Of a stretch of DNA of 64,000 nt, positions 18,772 through 27,006 are shown in pieces; position 1 is the first letter of the stretch, and each line of letters opens with the position of its first letter. The translations under genes and the position numbers were made by a program. This stretch comes from Geminicoccaceae bacterium (GTDB taxonomy: Bacteria > Pseudomonadota > Alphaproteobacteria > Geminicoccales > Geminicoccaceae), in assembly GCA_025062095.1 (NCBI GenBank), contig JANXAZ010000002.1, positions 62,001 through 126,000 on the forward strand, read 5' to 3'. Under the pieces are notes generated by a model. The model had not been told where the DNA came from, did no database searches, and saw only the letters and a program-made list of their open reading frames with translations.

Positions 18772-19419
18772 ATGGCCGAGATCGCGAGGACCGACGTCCG
18801 CGAGCCGCGCGAAGCGACCTTCGACGAAGGGGCCGCCGCGCCCCCGAAGTCGGCGAGCGGCCTCGCCGATCTGCTCGAGGGCGAGGAAGCGCGCAGCTTC
18901 GCCGAGCTGCGGCTGGCGTTGGAAGCGCGCTACCGGCCGGTCGATGCCGTCGAGCACGCGCTCGTGGAGGCGATCGCCGCCGCGCTCTGGCGCCAGCGCC
19001 GCCTGGATCTCCTCGAAGAACGCGTGCTGTGCGCGCTCGCGGCCGGCCGGTCGGTCGCGGGGATGCCGAGCCTCGCCACGCTCGCGCGCTGTCGGGCGCG
19101 CATCGAGCGCGATCTCGCGGCGGCCGAGGCGCGGCTCGCCCGGCTCCAGGCGCAACGGCCGGAGCCGGCCGAGGAGCTCGCGCTCGAGCCGGCCGAGCTG
19201 GCCGAACTCTTCGATCGCCTGTGCGAACGGATCGCGCCTCCGCTCGCCGGCGGCGCGCAGCCCGCGGCCGGGGTCGCGCCGGTTTCCCGGGAGGAGGCGA
19301 AACCGCCGCCGAGCACCGCCCCGGTGGCGGCCTCGGCCGCGTCGTCGCAGGCCCGACCGGCGCATTCCCGGGTTCCGGGACGCGAGCAGGCGCATCGCAT
19401 CGAACGCGCCGCGGCCTGA
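18772..19419 (+). CDS. Uncharacterised cytoplasmic protein
   Basis: A 215-aa protein without signal peptide or membrane segment. Its centre (residues 40-125) is helical and strongly Ala/Arg/Leu-rich, with a pattern of the type ALxxxYxPxxxxEHALVEAIAxxLWRxRRLD. I have seen this pattern in conserved hypothetical proteins of many alphaproteobacteria and planctomycetes, but no function is known to me. The C-terminal 60 residues are Pro/Ala-rich and probably disordered. It has its own probable promoter and inverted repeat upstream, so it is not simply an rpoH operon member. The weak ribosome site (GGAGCGAGCC) supports ATG 18772. Confidence 0.7.
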   Translation: MAEIARTDVREPREATFDEGAAAPPKSASGLADLLEGEEARSFAELRLALEARYRPVDAVEHALVEAIAAALWRQRRLDLLEERVLCALAAGRSVAGMPSLATLARCRARIERDLAAAEARLARLQAQRPEPAEELALEPAELAELFDRLCERIAPPLAGGAQPAAGVAPVSREEAKPPPSTAPVAASAASSQARPAHSRVPGREQAHRIERAAA

Positions 19420-19562
19420 GCCGTGGCCCCTGGACAAGGGGCGCGCGGGGGGCATGATGCGCCTCGGTTGGACCGCGGTCGGAACCGCTCCCCGGCCGCG
19501 CGAGACGGACGGACGGCCGGTCGGCGGTGCCGGTGCGATCCCTCTCCGATCCGAGGAGGACC

Positions 19563-20342
19563 ATGAACGACCCGATCCGTGCCGGCGCGGCGGCGCTCGC
19601 GCTCGTGCTTTCGGCGAGCGGTCCGCTCTTCGCTCGCGACAAGGACGGCAGCTTCGCCGTCAAGGGTCTCGGCAACGAGACCTGCGGGGCGCTCATGCAG
19701 GCGTTCAAAGAGAAAAAGCCGGGCGTGGAGGCCTGGATCAACTGGCTCGAGGGATATCTCACCGGGCTCAACGACGCCACGCCGCAAACTTATGACATCG
19801 CTTCTTGGCAGTCCCCGGTGGTTTTGTTCGAGCTCACCGCCCGCTATTGCTCGCAGAACGAGAGCCATCGCCTGATCCAGGCGGCCAAGGCGATCGAGGA
19901 CCTGATCCGACCCTTCAAGCTCGCCCAGCGCTCGCCCGTGGTCGAGATCAAGGTCGGCGACCGCACCCTCAAACACTACCAAGAAACGATCCGCCGCGCG
20001 CAAGAGCTGTTGATCAAGCAGGGCTTCTTGCAGGGCAAGGCGGACGGTTCCTGGGGGCCCAAGACCCAGGCCGCTTTCGAGGCCTACCAGGAACGCTCGG
20101 GCCTGAGGAAAACCGGCCTTCCCGATCAAGAGACGCTCTTCAAGCTCTTCTTCGAGGCGCGTCAGGCCGGACTTCTGGAAGAGCCGCAGCGCGCGGCGGC
20201 GCCCGCCGCGTCCGAGCGCCCGCGTCCGCAAGCCCAGCCTCCGCGCGAGCAGCGCGCAGCGAGCCCCCCGCGCCAGGCCCCGAGCCCCGCTCAGAGCCCG
20301 GCCGCGCCGGCGCAGCCGCCCTTGAACCTCCAGTTACGCTGA
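19563..20342 (+). CDS. Exported HdeA-like / peptidoglycan-binding domain protein
   Basis: A 259-aa secreted protein. A signal peptide spans about residues 1-22 (AGAAALALVLSASGPLFA). A segment at about 35-100 resembles HdeA-type small periplasmic domains, with a cysteine pair (NETCGALMQAF and ARYCSQNES) likely joined by a disulfide. A PG_binding_1 domain follows at about 140-200 (AQELLIKQGFLQGKADGSWGPKTQAAFEAY), then a Pro/Gln/Ala-rich tail. ATG 19563 follows GAGGAGGA. It converges with the aldolase gene, their ends overlapping by 9 bp. It may bind the cell wall; enzymatic activity is not evident. Confidence 0.78.
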   Translation: MNDPIRAGAAALALVLSASGPLFARDKDGSFAVKGLGNETCGALMQAFKEKKPGVEAWINWLEGYLTGLNDATPQTYDIASWQSPVVLFELTARYCSQNESHRLIQAAKAIEDLIRPFKLAQRSPVVEIKVGDRTLKHYQETIRRAQELLIKQGFLQGKADGSWGPKTQAAFEAYQERSGLRKTGLPDQETLFKLFFEARQAGLLEEPQRAAAPAASERPRPQAQPPREQRAASPPRQAPSPAQSPAAPAQPPLNLQLR

Positions 20343-20981
20343 GCCGGGGCTCGCGGCCCGCCAGGCGTCGAGGAAGGCGCGAGCGCGCTCGGCCACCCGC
20401 GCCGGGGGATCGCCCGGCCGGAAGAGCGCGGAGCCGATGCCGAAACCCCTGGCACCGGCGGCGCGGTAGGCGGCGAGGTTCTCGGGGGTGATCCCGCCCA
20501 CCGGGAGAAGCGCGACCTCGGCGGGCAGGACGGCGCGGAGCGCGCGCACCACCGCCGGGCCGAGCATCTCGGCCGGGAAGAGCTTCAGCGCCACCGCTCC
20601 GGCGTCGAGCGCCGCGAAGGCTTCGGTCGGGGTGGCGATCCCGGGCACGGTCACGAGCCCGCGCGCCACACCGGCGCGGATCAGGGCGGGATCGGCGTGC
20701 GGGGTCACGAGCAGACGCCCGCCCGCGTCCACGAGCCGCTCGATCTCCTCCGCTCGGCGCACGGTGCCGGCGCCGACGAGCGCCCGATCCCCGAAACCGC
20801 GCGCCAAACGACCGATGCTCGCGAAGGGGTCGGGAGAGTTGAGGGGCACCTCGAGGATCCGGAACCCCGCCTCGAGGAGCGCGCTTCCCACCGCGATCGC
20901 TTCTTCCGGCCGCAGCCCGCGCAGAATGGCGATCAGGGGCGGATCGGGCAGACCCGGTGGCGGCGTCGGATCGTCTTTCAC
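20334..20981 (-). CDS. dgoA: 2-dehydro-3-deoxy-6-phosphogalactonate aldolase (KDPG/KDPGal aldolase family)
   Basis: A 215-aa class I aldolase that splits 2-keto-3-deoxy-6-phospho-galactonate (or -gluconate) into pyruvate and glyceraldehyde-3-phosphate. The Schiff-base lysine is in GAVALKLFPAEMLGP, the general-acid Glu in LRGLRPEEAI, and the phosphate loop in LLPVGGITPENL. The GTG start at 20981 overlaps the dgoK stop as GTGA, which fixes the start. The partner kinase upstream favours the galactonate (DgoA) assignment over Eda, but specificity for both sugars is possible. Confidence 0.88.
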   Translation of the reverse strand: MKDDPTPPPGLPDPPLIAILRGLRPEEAIAVGSALLEAGFRILEVPLNSPDPFASIGRLARGFGDRALVGAGTVRRAEEIERLVDAGGRLLVTPHADPALIRAGVARGLVTVPGIATPTEAFAALDAGAVALKLFPAEMLGPAVVRALRAVLPAEVALLPVGGITPENLAAYRAAGARGFGIGSALFRPGDPPARVAERARAFLDAWRAASPGSA

Positions 20982-21913
20982 GCCGAGCCCTTCCCCAAAA
21001 GGCCGGCCAAGCGCGCGAGCCGCAGCTGGCCGCGCGCCGCGGCCTCGCTCGAAGCGATCGCACAAGAGCGTCCGGCGAGCACGAGTACCCGCTCCCAGCG
21101 CCGACAGAGCTCCGGCTCGCCCACGAGCACGACCTCGTCTTCCGCCCCGACGATCCCCGTCGCCTCGCGGATCTCGCAGCCGACGAGAAGACCGGAAAGA
21201 AAGGACGCCACGGCTTCCGGGGCGAGCTCGTCGGCGAGCGCGAGGGAGCGGGCGAAAAAGAGCCGTCGGAGCGTGCCCCCGCGCTCGGGCTCGGCTGCCA
21301 GACCGATCTCGGCGCCGCGCGAGAAAGCCGCCTCGTCCTCGGCGGCTTCCACCGCCAACCGACCGAGGATCGAATGGTCCTTGAGGACCGCGAACAGCTC
21401 CCCGGTCATGAAGGTCGTGAAGCTTTCGATGATCCCGGCGCGAATGCGCACCCATTTGCTGTGCGTGCCCGGCAGGCACAGAAGCCGAGCGTTCGGGAAC
21501 TCGTCGAGCGCGCCGATGACCTGGACCTCCTCTCCGCGCAGGACGTCGGGCAGGCCCCGGCGGTCGCGGGCGCACAGGCCGGGGACGAGGTTGACGATGC
21601 GACCCGAGGATGAGAGGACCGGCAGAAGCGCCCCGGCGAGGGCTCGGGGGCTCACGGGGCACAGGAAATAGGCGACCTCGTGCCAACCCTGCCGGCTCCC
21701 GACCATCCCCGAAGCCAAGACCGGCAGCCGCGGATGAGCCTCGAACCAGGCGCCCAGAAGGCGCACGAGCGTCGCGTCGAAGCCGCCGGGCGGAACGGCG
21801 AGGACGCCGTCGCGGGTGGCGATCCGCGCGAGCACCGCACCTCGCGCGTCGACGAGAAAGGCGCGAAAAGAACTCGACCCCCAGTCGATGCCGATGAGGA
21901 CCGGGTCGCTCAT
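20978..21913 (-). CDS. dgoK: 2-dehydro-3-deoxygalactonokinase
   Basis: DgoK phosphorylates 2-keto-3-deoxygalactonate in the De Ley-Doudoroff galactonate pathway. The 311-aa product has the family N-terminus LIGIDWGSSSFRAFLVD, then ASGMVGSRQGW and LCLPGTHSKWV, all typical of the DgoK (PF05035) kinase fold. ATG 21913 overlaps the preceding kinase stop as ATGA, and its own stop overlaps the aldolase start as GTGA. The gene is thus tightly coupled on both sides. Confidence 0.9.
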   Translation of the reverse strand: MSDPVLIGIDWGSSSFRAFLVDARGAVLARIATRDGVLAVPPGGFDATLVRLLGAWFEAHPRLPVLASGMVGSRQGWHEVAYFLCPVSPRALAGALLPVLSSSGRIVNLVPGLCARDRRGLPDVLRGEEVQVIGALDEFPNARLLCLPGTHSKWVRIRAGIIESFTTFMTGELFAVLKDHSILGRLAVEAAEDEAAFSRGAEIGLAAEPERGGTLRRLFFARSLALADELAPEAVASFLSGLLVGCEIREATGIVGAEDEVVLVGEPELCRRWERVLVLAGRSCAIASSEAAARGQLRLARLAGLLGKGSA

Positions 21914-22842
21914 TCGGTGCCCTCCGCAGCGCGCAAGAGCGCCTCGACCCGCGCGCGCGTGGGCAGCGGGGCGACGGCGCCGAAACCGGTGGTCGCCAGC
22001 GCCGCCGCGGCATTGGCGAAGCGGCCGGCGCGGAAGGGATCGCCCGTGCGCAGATATTCGGCGAGGAACGCCCCGTCGAAGGCGTCGCCCGCGCCCGTCG
22101 CGTCGACCGCTTCCACCCGATGGCCGGGAAACCGCTCGCGTCGTCGGGCCGTGGCCACGACGGCGCCGCGAGGACCCAGCGTCATGGCCACGATCTCGGG
22201 CCCCCAGGCGAGGACGCGGTCGAGAAGGGCGTCGGGGTCCTCGAGCCCGAGGAGCGCGCGCAGGTCGTCGAGCGCGGGTAGCAGGATGTGAGCCATGGCG
22301 GCCGCTTCGCGGACGATCGCGCGCGCTCGCGGCACGGGCCACAGACGTGCCCGGTAATTGGTGTCGTAGCTCACGAGTCCGCCCGCGGCGCGGACGATCT
22401 CGAAGGCTCGGAAGACGGCATCGCAGGCCGAAGTCGAGATCGCTTGGCTGATCGCCGAGGCGTGCAGGACGCGGGTGTCGCGCACATAGGCCTCGGGCAG
22501 GTCCTCGGGAGCGAGCCGGCTCGCCGCCGAGCCGGAGCGGAGATACGAGAAACCGTGGCCGGTGGGGCCGTGCCCGACGAAATAGGCCCCGGTGGGAGCC
22601 GCGGGGTCGCGGATCACGGCGGAATGGTCGACCCCTTCGCGGCGCCACAGCTCGAGGAAGGACTCGCCGAAGGCGTCGGTGCCGATGCGGGTGAGGTAGC
22701 CGACCCGAAGCCCGAGGCGGGCGGCGGCGACGGCGACGTTCGCGGTATCGCCGCCGTGGCCCAAGAGCACCCAGGGCTCGCCCGGACGCGCCTGGTTGAG
22801 CTCGACGAGAGGCTCGCCCAGGCAGAGAAGATCGAGGCTCAA
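21910..22842 (-). CDS. kdgK: PfkB family sugar kinase, probable 2-dehydro-3-deoxygluconokinase
   Basis: A 310-aa ribokinase-fold kinase. It shows the first PfkB motif (GGDTANVAVAAARLG, residues 29-43) and the catalytic anion hole DATGAGDAFDGAFL near the C-terminus. Residues such as GVDHSAVIRDPAAPTGAYFV agree with 2-keto-3-deoxygluconate kinases. The start must be TTG 22842: no ATG or GTG lies nearby, homology begins there, and the codon overlaps the macrodomain stop as TTGA. With dgoK and dgoA it suggests use of gluconate/galactonate-derived or pectin/alginate-derived keto-deoxy sugars. No transporter or dehydratase is in the cluster. Confidence 0.87.
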   Translation of the reverse strand: MSLDLLCLGEPLVELNQARPGEPWVLLGHGGDTANVAVAAARLGLRVGYLTRIGTDAFGESFLELWRREGVDHSAVIRDPAAPTGAYFVGHGPTGHGFSYLRSGSAASRLAPEDLPEAYVRDTRVLHASAISQAISTSACDAVFRAFEIVRAAGGLVSYDTNYRARLWPVPRARAIVREAAAMAHILLPALDDLRALLGLEDPDALLDRVLAWGPEIVAMTLGPRGAVVATARRRERFPGHRVEAVDATGAGDAFDGAFLAEYLRTGDPFRAGRFANAAAALATTGFGAVAPLPTRARVEALLRAAEGTE

Positions 22843-23396
22843 GCGCCTTCGCCCCGGGCCAGACGCTCGAGGGCGGCGCGGTGCAGCGCCGCCGATTCGG
22901 GCGAGAAGCAGCAGAAGATCACCCTTCGGGGCCAGCTCGCGCGCTCGAGGAACTCGGCCACCGTGCGCACGGCGATGGACGCCGCGCGCTCGGGCGGAAA
23001 GCCGTAGATCCCGGTCGAGATGGCGGGAAAGGCGACGCTTTCGAGTTCGTGATCGAGAGCCAGCTCGAGCGAGCGTCGGTACGCGGAAGCGAGCTTCTCG
23101 TCCTCGCCGGCGGTCCCGCCGTGCCAGATCGGGCCCACGGCGTGGATGACCCACAGCGCCTTGAGGCCGAAGCCCGGGGTGATCACCGCATCGCCCGTGG
23201 GGCAATGGCCGATCTTGGCACAGGCCTTGGCGAGCTCGGGACCGGCGGCGCGATGGATCGCCCCGCTCACGCCCCCTCCCGGCGCCAACCGCTCGTTGGC
23301 GGCGTTCACGATCGCTTCGACGTCGAGGGTCGTGATGTCGCCCTCGACCACCGTCATGCGCGCGAGCGCGCCCGGGCTTGCTCCGCTGCCCGACAT
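22839..23396 (-). CDS. Macrodomain protein (O-acetyl-ADP-ribose deacetylase-like)
   Basis: A 185-aa MacroD/YmdB-type macrodomain. Hallmarks are GDITTLDVEAIVNAANERL (residues 19-37), the GGGVSGAIHRAAG loop (40-52), GDAVITPGFGLKA, and the late loop FPAISTGIYGFP. Such enzymes remove acetyl from O-acetyl-ADP-ribose or mono-ADP-ribose from proteins. ATG 23396 follows GGGAGGTTGGGGG. It is the first gene of the sugar-acid operon, its TGA overlapping the TTG start of kdgK, which implies coordinated translation. Why an ADP-ribose enzyme leads a sugar-acid operon is unclear. Confidence 0.9.
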   Translation of the reverse strand: MSGSGASPGALARMTVVEGDITTLDVEAIVNAANERLAPGGGVSGAIHRAAGPELAKACAKIGHCPTGDAVITPGFGLKALWVIHAVGPIWHGGTAGEDEKLASAYRRSLELALDHELESVAFPAISTGIYGFPPERAASIAVRTVAEFLERASWPRRVIFCCFSPESAALHRAALERLARGEGA

Positions 23397-23455
23397 CCCC
23401 CAACCTCCCTTTCGTGGCGGCCACTGTAGCACGCGGCCGCGCGGGGCGAGGAGGG

Positions 23456-24433
23456 ATGATCGCGAGCGTCCCGGTGTTCGTGCTGAGCGAGCGCCAGCGC
23501 CGCCGGCACAAGCTGCGCAACCTCGCGCAATCCGCGCTCCTCGTCGCCGCCATGCTCCTGATCCTGGGCCTGTGCGCGTATCTCCTCTGGGGTTGGAGCG
23601 GCGTTTTCTGGACTCTGGTGTGGGCCGGGCTGTCGCTTCTGTTCATGCCGAGCGTGGCCCCCGAATGGGTCATGCGGGCCTACGGCGCCGTGCCGATCCG
23701 TCCCGCCGAGTTCCCCGAGGGCTACGAACTGTTGCGCCGCTTGAGCGCGCGCGCCGGGCTCGAGCGCGTACCCCGGCTCTATTGGCTACCCTCGGCGATC
23801 CTCAACGCCTTCGCCGTCGGCCGGCGCGATCGCGCGGCGATCTGCCTTTCGGACGGGCTCTTGCAGGCTCTGAGCGCGCGCGAGCTCGCCGGGGTGATCG
23901 CGCACGAGCTCAGCCACATCCGCAACGACGATCTGTGGATCATGGGCCTCGCCGATCTCGTGAGCCGGCTCACGAGCCTGCTTTCCTGGCTGGGTCAGCT
24001 GTTGCTGCTGATCAATCTCCCCTTCGTGCTCGCGGGCCAGGCGGTCGTCCCCTGGCTCGTCGTCCTGCTCCTGGTCTTCGCGCCCACGATCGTGGGGCTG
24101 TTGCAGCTCGCGCTCTCGCGCGCCCGCGAGTTCGACGCCGATCTCGACGCCGCGGGTCTGACGGGGGATCCGCGCGGTCTCGCTTCCGCGCTCGCCAAGC
24201 TCGAGCGCTATCAGGGCCGGTACTGGGAGGAGATCCTCTTCCCCGGCCGGCGGATCCCGGTACCCTCGCTGTTGCGCACCCATCCGCCGACCGAAGAGCG
24301 GATCAAGCGGCTGTTGGACCTCTACGAACGCTTCGAGCCCGTGTTCGTCTTGCCCGAGCGGATCGCGGTGCCACCGCCGCGCCGCCGGGTCCACCCCACC
24401 CCCCGCTGGCACTGGCCGGGGTCCTGGTACTGA
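23456..24433 (+). CDS. Membrane-embedded M48 (HtpX-like) zinc metalloprotease
   Basis: A 325-aa integral membrane peptidase. Two helices precede the catalytic domain (residues 24-65), and two lie after it (about 168-215). The zinc motif HELSH is at 150-154 and the third ligand is Glu225 in AREFDADLDAAGL. The C-terminal RTHPPTEERIKRL is characteristic of M48B/HtpX relatives. ATG 23456 follows GGCGAGGAGGG. HtpX-type proteases work with FtsH in membrane protein quality control, and ftsH lies 3 kb downstream. It diverges from the macrodomain operon with only 59 bp between starts. Confidence 0.88.
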   Translation: MIASVPVFVLSERQRRRHKLRNLAQSALLVAAMLLILGLCAYLLWGWSGVFWTLVWAGLSLLFMPSVAPEWVMRAYGAVPIRPAEFPEGYELLRRLSARAGLERVPRLYWLPSAILNAFAVGRRDRAAICLSDGLLQALSARELAGVIAHELSHIRNDDLWIMGLADLVSRLTSLLSWLGQLLLLINLPFVLAGQAVVPWLVVLLLVFAPTIVGLLQLALSRAREFDADLDAAGLTGDPRGLASALAKLERYQGRYWEEILFPGRRIPVPSLLRTHPPTEERIKRLLDLYERFEPVFVLPERIAVPPPRRRVHPTPRWHWPGSWY

Positions 24434-24597
24434 GGCGCGGGCGCCACAGCGTGTCGCGCTCGGTGCCGCACCCGGCTTGCGGCGGGAATGCGCCGGCGAC
24501 ATAGCTCCGCCGGCCCCGGAGGAAACGCCGAAGAGCTCGCGTCCGGTCCGCGGGGCGGACGGGTCCCGAGCGCGCGTCCGGGAGCGAGCGAGCGGAC

Positions 24598-27003
24598 GTG
24601 CGTCAGGACCAGGATCTCCGTTTCCGAGCGATCGCGCCCGAGCCGGAGCCCGCGGCGCTTTATCTTTTCGGGCGCGAGCTCGGGGCGCGGCTGCGCGGTC
24701 TCGCGCGGACGCGGGCGCTGCCCTGGTGGCTCGCCTGGCCGGCGCTCTTCGCCGGCTGGTTCGTCCTCGTCGCGCCCTGGATCCTGGGCGGGGCCCTGGT
24801 TCCTTGGGACGCCAAGACGGAATTCTATCCCACCGTCCGCTTCCTCGCCCGGGCCTGGCACAGCGGCCAATCGGCGCTGTGGAACCCCTTCGTGTTCGGC
24901 GGCTGGCCGCTCGTCGCCGACCCGCAGTCGCTGATCTTCGAGCCCCTCTTCGCGCTCCTCGCGCTCCTCGACCCCGAGCCCTCGATGCACCGGGTCGACG
25001 CGGTGCTCCTCGTCCACCTTCTGATCCCCGGTGTCGGCGTGCTCTTGTGGTTCCGCGGCGCGGGCTCGCGGGCGGAAGGTGCGCTGCTCGCGGCGCTCGT
25101 CGCGATGATCGGCGGGGCGGTGGGGGCCCGGCTGCAGCACGTGGGCCTCGTCCTCACGTACGGTTGGCTCGTCCTCGCGCTCGCCCTTCTCGACGATCTC
25201 CTCCGCCGGCCTCGTTTCCGTTCCGCGCTCGGCTTCGCTCTCGTCGCCGCCCTCGTGGTGTCGGGCCGCAATCAGCTCGCGATGTTGGGCGTTTGGACGT
25301 TGCTCGGCCTGTTCTTGTACCGTTGGTTCGAGGCCGAGCGTCCGATCCCGTGGCTGCGCGAGCGGCTGATGTATCTCGTCGCGAGCGGTGCGATCCTGAT
25401 CGCGCTCGCCGCCGTGCCGGTTCTTTTGACGATGCAGCTCGCGCGGCTTTCCAATCGTCCGGCGATCGACTTCGCCGAGGCCGCCCGAGGCTCGCTGCAT
25501 CCGATCAATCTCCTCACTCTCTTCGCCGCCGACTTCCTCGGTTCGTTGGGCTCGCATCTACGCTATTGGGGGCCCAACAGTTTGGTGTGGCCGTGCTGCG
25601 ACCTCACCGATCGGGCGACCAACTTCCTCTACCTCGGCATCGTGCCCGCCGCCCTTCTCTTCTGGCAGGGCTCGGTGCTCGGGAGGCTGGCCGAGCCCGC
25701 GCTGCGTTTCTGGGCGTGGCTCGCGGCGATCGCCCTTTTGTACGCGCTCGGCGAGCACACGCCCTTCTTCCGCTTCGCCTTCGAGTGGGTGCCGGGGGTG
25801 GACCGTTTCCGCCGCCCGGCCGACGCCGCGTTTCTGGTCAACCTGGCCTCGGCCGTTCTCGCCGGGATGCTCTTGAACCGCGCCCTCGAGGAGCCGGCTC
25901 GCCCGTGTCGTTTCCGCCTGATCCTGAGCGGCGCGATCCTCGTGGCCGGGCTCGCCGCGGGGCTCGCGTTCGCCCGTGCCTTCGACGCCTTCGGGCAGAG
26001 CTGGCCGGTCCTCGCCACGAGCCTCGTGCTCGTCGCGATCGCCGTGCGCGTCGTCGAGGAACTCCCGCGTCGGCCCTGGCTCGCCGCTCCGCTCGTGGCG
26101 GCGGCGCTCCTCGATCTGCGCCTGCACAACGTCGGCACGGCGCTCAACGCCGCTTCGGCCGGCGATCGCCGGGAGCTCGCGCAGATCGAGAACGGCCCGC
26201 TCGGTACGCTCCTCGCCTCGCTCGTCGCGGATGCGAGCGGCGGGGCGCACCGCGCCCGGGTCGAGATGATCGGCCTCGGGGGATATTGGCAGAAAGCCTC
26301 CACGCTCTGGGAAGTCGAGAACACCCTCGGTTACGGTCCTCTGCGCCTGCGGGCCTACGGCGAGCTCTTGGGGGTCGAGCAGAACAGCCACGGCCCGGTG
26401 CGTCGGTTCACCGCGTTCGCCCCCGGCTATGCGGCACCCCTCGTGCGTCTCCTGGGCCCCCGCCTCCTCGTCACCACGGTCGAGCCCGAGCGGCTCGATC
26501 CGCGCCTTCCGCCCGGCACCTTGCCGCTTCTCGCTGCCCACGGCGCGGTGCGCATCTACGAGAATCCCTGGGCCCTGCCGCGGGCGATGCTGGTCCGCCG
26601 CGGTGTCGTCCTCGACGAGGACCGCATCCGGGCGCGCGGGCTCTGGCCGGCACTCGACCCCGAGCAAGCGGTGATCCTCGACCGCAAGCCGGCGGAATGG
26701 AACCGCTGGGCGACGCGCATCGACGGCTCGGTCGTCGAGCCCGAGGTCGAGATCGTCCAGTACCGGACCACCGAGGTCCAGCTGCGCGCCGCGACCGCCT
26801 ACCGCGCGTTCCTCGTCCTCAACGATCTCTGGTACCCGGGCTGGGAAGTCGAGGTCGACGGTCGGCCGGCGGAGCTGTTGCGCGCCAATCTGCTGTTCCG
26901 CGCGGTCGCCTTGCCGCCCGGTCGGCACGACGTGGTGTTCCGCTTCCGACCGTTCTCGCCCGCCAACCTCCTGGCCGCCGCCGGCTTCGCCCGGGCCGAG
27001 TGA
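24598..27003 (+). CDS. YfhO-family multi-spanning membrane protein
   Basis: An 801-aa membrane protein with about a dozen predicted helices in the first 520 residues (for example AWPALFAGWFVLVAPWILGG, LLIPGVGVLLWF and LYLGIVPAALLFW). The DAKTEFYPTVRF and WNPFVFGGWPLVADPQ motifs in the first outer loop are typical of YfhO and related GT-C-like proteins. A C-terminal beta-rich domain ends in DLWYPGWEVEVDGRPAEL, the usual YfhO ending. YfhO in Bacillus is needed for lipoteichoic acid glycosylation; here a lipid-linked glycosyltransfer role is only inferred. GTG 24598 is the chosen start. It converges with ftsH. Confidence 0.82.
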   Translation: MRQDQDLRFRAIAPEPEPAALYLFGRELGARLRGLARTRALPWWLAWPALFAGWFVLVAPWILGGALVPWDAKTEFYPTVRFLARAWHSGQSALWNPFVFGGWPLVADPQSLIFEPLFALLALLDPEPSMHRVDAVLLVHLLIPGVGVLLWFRGAGSRAEGALLAALVAMIGGAVGARLQHVGLVLTYGWLVLALALLDDLLRRPRFRSALGFALVAALVVSGRNQLAMLGVWTLLGLFLYRWFEAERPIPWLRERLMYLVASGAILIALAAVPVLLTMQLARLSNRPAIDFAEAARGSLHPINLLTLFAADFLGSLGSHLRYWGPNSLVWPCCDLTDRATNFLYLGIVPAALLFWQGSVLGRLAEPALRFWAWLAAIALLYALGEHTPFFRFAFEWVPGVDRFRRPADAAFLVNLASAVLAGMLLNRALEEPARPCRFRLILSGAILVAGLAAGLAFARAFDAFGQSWPVLATSLVLVAIAVRVVEELPRRPWLAAPLVAAALLDLRLHNVGTALNAASAGDRRELAQIENGPLGTLLASLVADASGGAHRARVEMIGLGGYWQKASTLWEVENTLGYGPLRLRAYGELLGVEQNSHGPVRRFTAFAPGYAAPLVRLLGPRLLVTTVEPERLDPRLPPGTLPLLAAHGAVRIYENPWALPRAMLVRRGVVLDEDRIRARGLWPALDPEQAVILDRKPAEWNRWATRIDGSVVEPEVEIVQYRTTEVQLRAATAYRAFLVLNDLWYPGWEVEVDGRPAELLRANLLFRAVALPPGRHDVVFRFRPFSPANLLAAAGFARAE

Positions 27004-27006
27004 GGC

